Translations under genes and position numbers: made by a program
Assembly: GCA_947458675.1 (NCBI GenBank)
Contig: CANHAW010000047.1
Location: 1 to 9,865, forward strand
Length of the DNA stretch: 9,865 bases
From: Beijerinckiaceae bacterium
GTDB taxonomy: Bacteria; Pseudomonadota; Alphaproteobacteria; Rhizobiales; Beijerinckiaceae
Reading direction: 5' to 3'
Shown: positions 7,367 through 9,865 of the stretch, in pieces
Numbering within the stretch: the first letter of the stretch is position 1
How the letters are laid out: each line of letters starts with the position of its first letter
The notes under the pieces: generated by a model
What the model was told of the DNA's origin: nothing
The model's input: the letters and a program-made list of their open reading frames with translations, nothing else
The model's database searches: none

Positions 7367-7428
7367 CGCATGAGAGGAAACAATCCAGAAATGGCTTGTG
7401 CATTCTGGATTGTTTCGCTGCTCATGCG
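7367..7428. terminator. Long composite hairpin between convergent genes
   Basis: A perfect 14-bp inverted repeat, GAAACAATCCAGAA (7377-7390) and TTCTGGATTGTTTC (7403-7416), encloses a 12-base loop. Outside it, after a small asymmetric internal loop (2 and 4 bases), CGCATGAG (7367-7374) pairs with CTCATGCG (7421-7428). In total 22 pairs fill most of the 84-base gap between two facing stop codons. It most likely ends transcription from both sides, though no run of U follows it on either strand. Confidence 0.65.
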
Positions 7429-7437
7429 CTCGAGATT

Positions 7438-8424
7438 CTACACCCGGAACGTGCCGCGCTTTCTTCCCTGTTCGACATTGAGGAAGAGCTGGTCGAGCGA
7501 CATTTTGTTTTTCATCAGCCCCTGTTCATAGGAATAGCCGACGAGCGTCTCGAGATTATGGATGTTCTTCGGCGTCATTCCATATTCCCATGGATCGAGG
7601 CCGAGAATTTCTTCTTGCTCTTCCCATGCCTCGCGATACCAGGCAACGGGCGCGATGCGTGGGTTTTCCATGCGCTTCATCGCGATGGTTTTGGCGGCAT
7701 TGAAAGCCTTGTAGAGTTCAACCGGAACCCATGGATATTTTTCGACAATGCTCTGGCGAATTCCCATCACATGCATGATCGGGAAAATCTGCGTCTTCTT
7801 GTAATAGGCAATCTCGTCGGCCTTATAATCGGGGAAAAGCCGGGCGACATTCGGGTTCTTCTGGAGCATGGGCTCGATGAGATCGGGATGCAGCACAGCA
7901 TCGAGCTCTCCATCGACGAGCATTTGCTCGACAGATTTGTCGTCGGGCAGGCGCGTGAGTTTCAGATCGCTGGGCGGGATGAATTCGACATCTTCGTCGA
8001 TTTCCGAGAACCATTCGCAGCTCTTGTGCGGCACGCCATATTCATGTTCGAGAATGCCGCGCAACCACAGAATGGCCGAGACCTGATAGGATTTGACGCC
8101 GATCTTCTTGCCGATCAGATCCTTTGCGGATTTGATGCCCTTTTTGGTGTTGATGAAAACAAAGCCATGACGGAAGCGGCGATGCAGGAAGACCGGAAGG
8201 GAATCGACCGCAAAACCCTGATCCTTGGCGATCAGATAGGATGAGCTCGAAAGTTCGGCGACGTCGAATTCATTGTTTCTCAGAAACCGCCAGTGGCGGG
8301 TCGAGGAATCCTGCTTGGTCACCATGGTGAGCTGGATCCCATCCGGCTTGACCGTGCCCTCCTTCAAGGCGCGGACAATCTCATAATCCCCGCAGGCCAA
8401 TGTCAGCTCGATGTCGCGCGACAT
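7438..8424 (-). CDS. 4,5-dihydroxyphthalate decarboxylase-like protein (Pht5 family)
   Basis: A 328-residue protein resembling 4,5-dihydroxyphthalate decarboxylase (Pht5, about 330 residues), a family with the type 2 periplasmic-binding-protein fold. Characteristic stretches are the LTLACGDYEIVRAL start, FDVAELSSSSY (53-63), a KIGVKSYQVSAILWLRGIL block, FPIMHVMGIR, and the C-terminal DPWEYGMTPKNIHNLETLVGYSYEQGL-like segment, which is strongly family-typical. No signal peptide is present, so a cytoplasmic enzyme is more likely than a transport receptor, although many family members are loosely called substrate-binding proteins. The frame is open to 8658; GGGAGAG sits just upstream of the ATG at 8424, and the conserved fold begins there. 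It diverges from TctC copy 2. Other phthalate genes (dioxygenase, dehydrogenase) are not visible, so the true substrate may be another aromatic carboxylate. Confidence 0.8.
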   Translation of the reverse strand: MSRDIELTLACGDYEIVRALKEGTVKPDGIQLTMVTKQDSSTRHWRFLRNNEFDVAELSSSSYLIAKDQGFAVDSLPVFLHRRFRHGFVFINTKKGIKSAKDLIGKKIGVKSYQVSAILWLRGILEHEYGVPHKSCEWFSEIDEDVEFIPPSDLKLTRLPDDKSVEQMLVDGELDAVLHPDLIEPMLQKNPNVARLFPDYKADEIAYYKKTQIFPIMHVMGIRQSIVEKYPWVPVELYKAFNAAKTIAMKRMENPRIAPVAWYREAWEEQEEILGLDPWEYGMTPKNIHNLETLVGYSYEQGLMKNKMSLDQLFLNVEQGRKRGTFRV

Positions 8425-8472
8425 AGTCTCTCCCTTTGTCTTTTTTCTTTCGCCTTGATGGCGCCGGCGGGA

Positions 8473-8523
8473 CTTTAGCTTTTGCACCCGTCCCCTTGCA
8501 AGGTGCGCTGGCCCGTTTAGACT
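8473..8523. promoter_or_regulatory. Overlapping divergent promoters sharing one palindromic -35
   Basis: CCTTGCAAGG (8494-8503) is a perfect 10-bp palindrome, so TTGCAA reads as a -35 box on both strands. On the + strand TAGACT (8518-8523) follows after 16 bases, toward the TctC gene at 8567. On the - strand CTAAAG (8478-8473) follows after 17 bases, toward the gene at 8424. Flanking GCACC (8484-8488) and GGTGC (8502-8506) add another inverted repeat. The call is inference from box matches and spacing. Confidence 0.4.
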
Positions 8524-8566
8524 TGGGCCGAGACGCCCCGTCAAAGGGTCGCATGAGGGAGAGAAC

Positions 8567-9616
8567 ATGAAACGTCGATCGACCGTTCTGGTCAGCGCAG
8601 CCCTGTTTGCAGGTTTGCTCGCAAGCACCGCCGCACAAGCGCAGGATGCACTCGCCAATTTTTATCGGGGCCGCAACGTCTCGATCATTATCGGGTCGTC
8701 GCCGGGCGGTGGATATGATCTCTATGGACGGCTCATCTCCCGCTACATCGGGCGCCACATTCCGGGGAACCCGACCATCGTCGTGCAAAACATGCCGGGG
8801 GCTGCCTCCAATATTGCCGCAGCGCATATCTATAATGTCGCGCCAAAAGACGGCACGGTGATCGGCGCGCTCTTCATGGGTGCTGTGGTCGAGCCATTGT
8901 TTGGCGAAGGCAAAAGGCCGACGCATGACATGTCGAAGTTTCATTATATCGGCAATGCGAATAGCGATGCCTATGTCTGCCTCGTGCGCACGGATTCGCC
9001 GGTCAAGACATTTACCGATGTCTTCGACAAGGAGCTTGTGATCGGCGCCTCGGCGGATGGTGCATCGACGCGCGATTTTGCTGTGCTTTTGCGCAATCTG
9101 ATGGGCGCGAAATTCAAGATCGTTGCTGGATACCCCGGTACGCGAGAAATCAATCTGGCGCTTGAGCGTTCAGAAGTGCAGGGCGGCTGCGGTCAGACCT
9201 GGTCCAGCGTGGCGGTGACATATCCGAATTGGTTCAAGGACAATCTGGTCAAGCCGCTCGTGCAGGAATCGAACAAGGGCTATCCGGCACTGGATAAAAT
9301 GGGCGTCCCGCTGGCACGCGATTTCGCCAAGACGGAAGAGCAGCGACAGATTCTCGAGCTCATCTATTCGCAATCGACCTTCGGGCGCCCCTATGTGGTG
9401 GCTCCCGGCGTGCCGGAGGAGCGCGTCGCCATGCTGCGCAAGGCTTTTATGGCAGCCATGACAGACAATGACCTTGTTGCCGAGGCCAAGAGGATCAATC
9501 TCGATATTGAGCCGATTGCAGGTGAGGAATTGCAGAGGCTGATCGCCAAACTCTATGCAACGCCGCAGGATCTCGTCGACAAGGCGCGCGCGGCCATTGC
9601 GCTCGGAAACAGATAA
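8567..9616 (+). CDS. TctC/Bug-family periplasmic binding protein (copy 2)
   Basis: A 349-residue receptor-like protein and a close paralogue of the one at 5177-6214. After a Sec signal peptide (Lys-Arg-Arg head, hydrophobic core, likely cleavage after A23-Q24-A25) come FYRG (32-35), IGSSPGGGYDLYGRL (42-56), APKDGTVIGA (92-101) and GASADGASTRDF (160-171). Over residues 32-111 it matches copy 1 without gaps at 51 of 80 positions by my count. Its two mature cysteines, C138 and C208, have the same 70-residue spacing. The start ATG is preceded by GAGGGAGAG. It has no adjacent TctA/TctB genes and appears monocistronic, ending at the hairpin at 9630-9665. The ligand is unknown, but the similarity suggests one related to that of copy 1. 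Confidence 0.9.
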   Translation: MKRRSTVLVSAALFAGLLASTAAQAQDALANFYRGRNVSIIIGSSPGGGYDLYGRLISRYIGRHIPGNPTIVVQNMPGAASNIAAAHIYNVAPKDGTVIGALFMGAVVEPLFGEGKRPTHDMSKFHYIGNANSDAYVCLVRTDSPVKTFTDVFDKELVIGASADGASTRDFAVLLRNLMGAKFKIVAGYPGTREINLALERSEVQGGCGQTWSSVAVTYPNWFKDNLVKPLVQESNKGYPALDKMGVPLARDFAKTEEQRQILELIYSQSTFGRPYVVAPGVPEERVAMLRKAFMAAMTDNDLVAEAKRINLDIEPIAGEELQRLIAKLYATPQDLVDKARAAIALGNR

Positions 9617-9629
9617 GCGCGATTTGGTG

Positions 9630-9665
9630 CTGTCCCTTCTCCCGATCTTGCGGGAGAGGGGACAG
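9630..9665 (+). terminator. 15-bp hairpin, palindromic intergenic repeat and probable terminator
   Basis: CTGTCCCTTCTCCCG (9630-9644) pairs with CGGGAGAGGGGACAG (9651-9665) around the loop ATCTTG, with one U-G wobble. On the opposite strand that pair becomes A-C, so + strand RNA folds better and it probably ends the TctC transcript. The CTCCCG-loop-CGGGAG core resembles palindromes scattered through intergenic DNA of many Hyphomicrobiales. It has no following T run. Confidence 0.6.
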
Positions 9666-9680
9666 GCCAATGATCGCAGA

Positions 9681-9865
9681 TTATTTTGCGGGCTTATACG
9701 GCCCCAACTCCTTCACCGCCGCTTCGACAAAACTCATGTCGACGATGGATTCCACCCTTTGAGCTTTGTCGGTCACAAGTCCCTGCTCCTGAAAAAAGGT
9801 GAGGTCCTTGCGCATTGAGGCGAGGTCGAGGCGTCCATCGGGATCTGCAGCATGGGGCAGAACCT
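9681..9865 (-). CDS. NMT1/THI5-like ABC transporter substrate-binding protein, C-terminal fragment
   Basis: On the - strand a frame open from the window edge (first full codon at 9863) ends with TAA at 9683-9681, giving 60 residues from VLPHAADPDGR to LGPYKPAK. The segment FFQEQGLVTDKAQR, then IVDMSFVEAAVKELGPYKP, matches the C-terminal end of NMT1/THI5-like (SsuA/ThiY type) substrate-binding proteins, where a Gly-Leu-Val helix is followed by D-x-S-F-V-E-x-A and a final L-G-P-Y-K. The rest of the gene, including any signal peptide, lies beyond 9865. These proteins deliver pyrimidines, sulfonates, nitriles, aromatics and similar ligands to ABC permeases. It converges with TctC copy 2, with 64 bases between the stops. 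Confidence 0.78.
   Translation of the reverse strand, partial: VLPHAADPDGRLDLASMRKDLTFFQEQGLVTDKAQRVESIVDMSFVEAAVKELGPYKPAK

Noticed and set aside
7396..8244. A 282-codon open frame on the + strand opposite the Pht5-like gene
   Set aside because: It starts inside the 7367-7428 hairpin and lies wholly opposite a well-recognised gene; the product resembles no known family.

Overview
The window looks like chromosomal DNA of an alphaproteobacterium, most likely Hyphomicrobiales. Base composition is moderately GC-rich. Most genes have a GGGAG/GGGAGAG-type Shine-Dalgarno site. Several periplasmic binding proteins lie together without permeases. An intergenic hairpin has the CTCCCG...CGGGAG core that is common in that order. 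No rRNA, tRNA, CRISPR array or transposase gene was seen. Coding density is high and no gene-free stretch exceeds about 150 bases.

Left part (1-1774, + strand): the 3' end of a GldG-like auxiliary protein of an ABC-2-type export system is followed 13 bases later by a membrane-anchored DUF4340 protein. This is the usual tail of an operon whose ATPase and permease genes would lie to the left of the window. It converges, across a hairpin, with a Tat-exported OpgD/OpgG-family periplasmic glucan protein (1818-3422, - strand). Next comes a small secreted protein of unknown function (3554-3910, - strand).

Right part (4021-9865): a mosaic of uptake-type binding proteins and small-molecule enzymes. 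On the - strand, a TctC/Bug-type binding protein (5177-6214) and a half-length MetE-like zinc methyltransferase (4021-5142) form a two-gene operon. Divergent from it is a luciferase-like flavin monooxygenase (6361-7353). That gene converges, through a very long hairpin, on a 4,5-dihydroxyphthalate decarboxylase-like protein (7438-8424, - strand). Divergent from the latter is a second TctC/Bug protein (8567-9616), a clear paralogue of the first. The right edge holds the C-terminus of an NMT1/THI5-like ABC substrate-binding protein (9681-9865, - strand).

The right part reads best as an accessory locus for capture and breakdown of an organic, perhaps aromatic or methylated, compound. That is inference: no substrate can be read from the sequence, and no permease, ring-cleavage enzyme or regulator is visible. 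The two divergent intergenic regions each hold a palindrome with candidate -35 boxes on both strands, which suggests that each pair of transcription units is controlled together.
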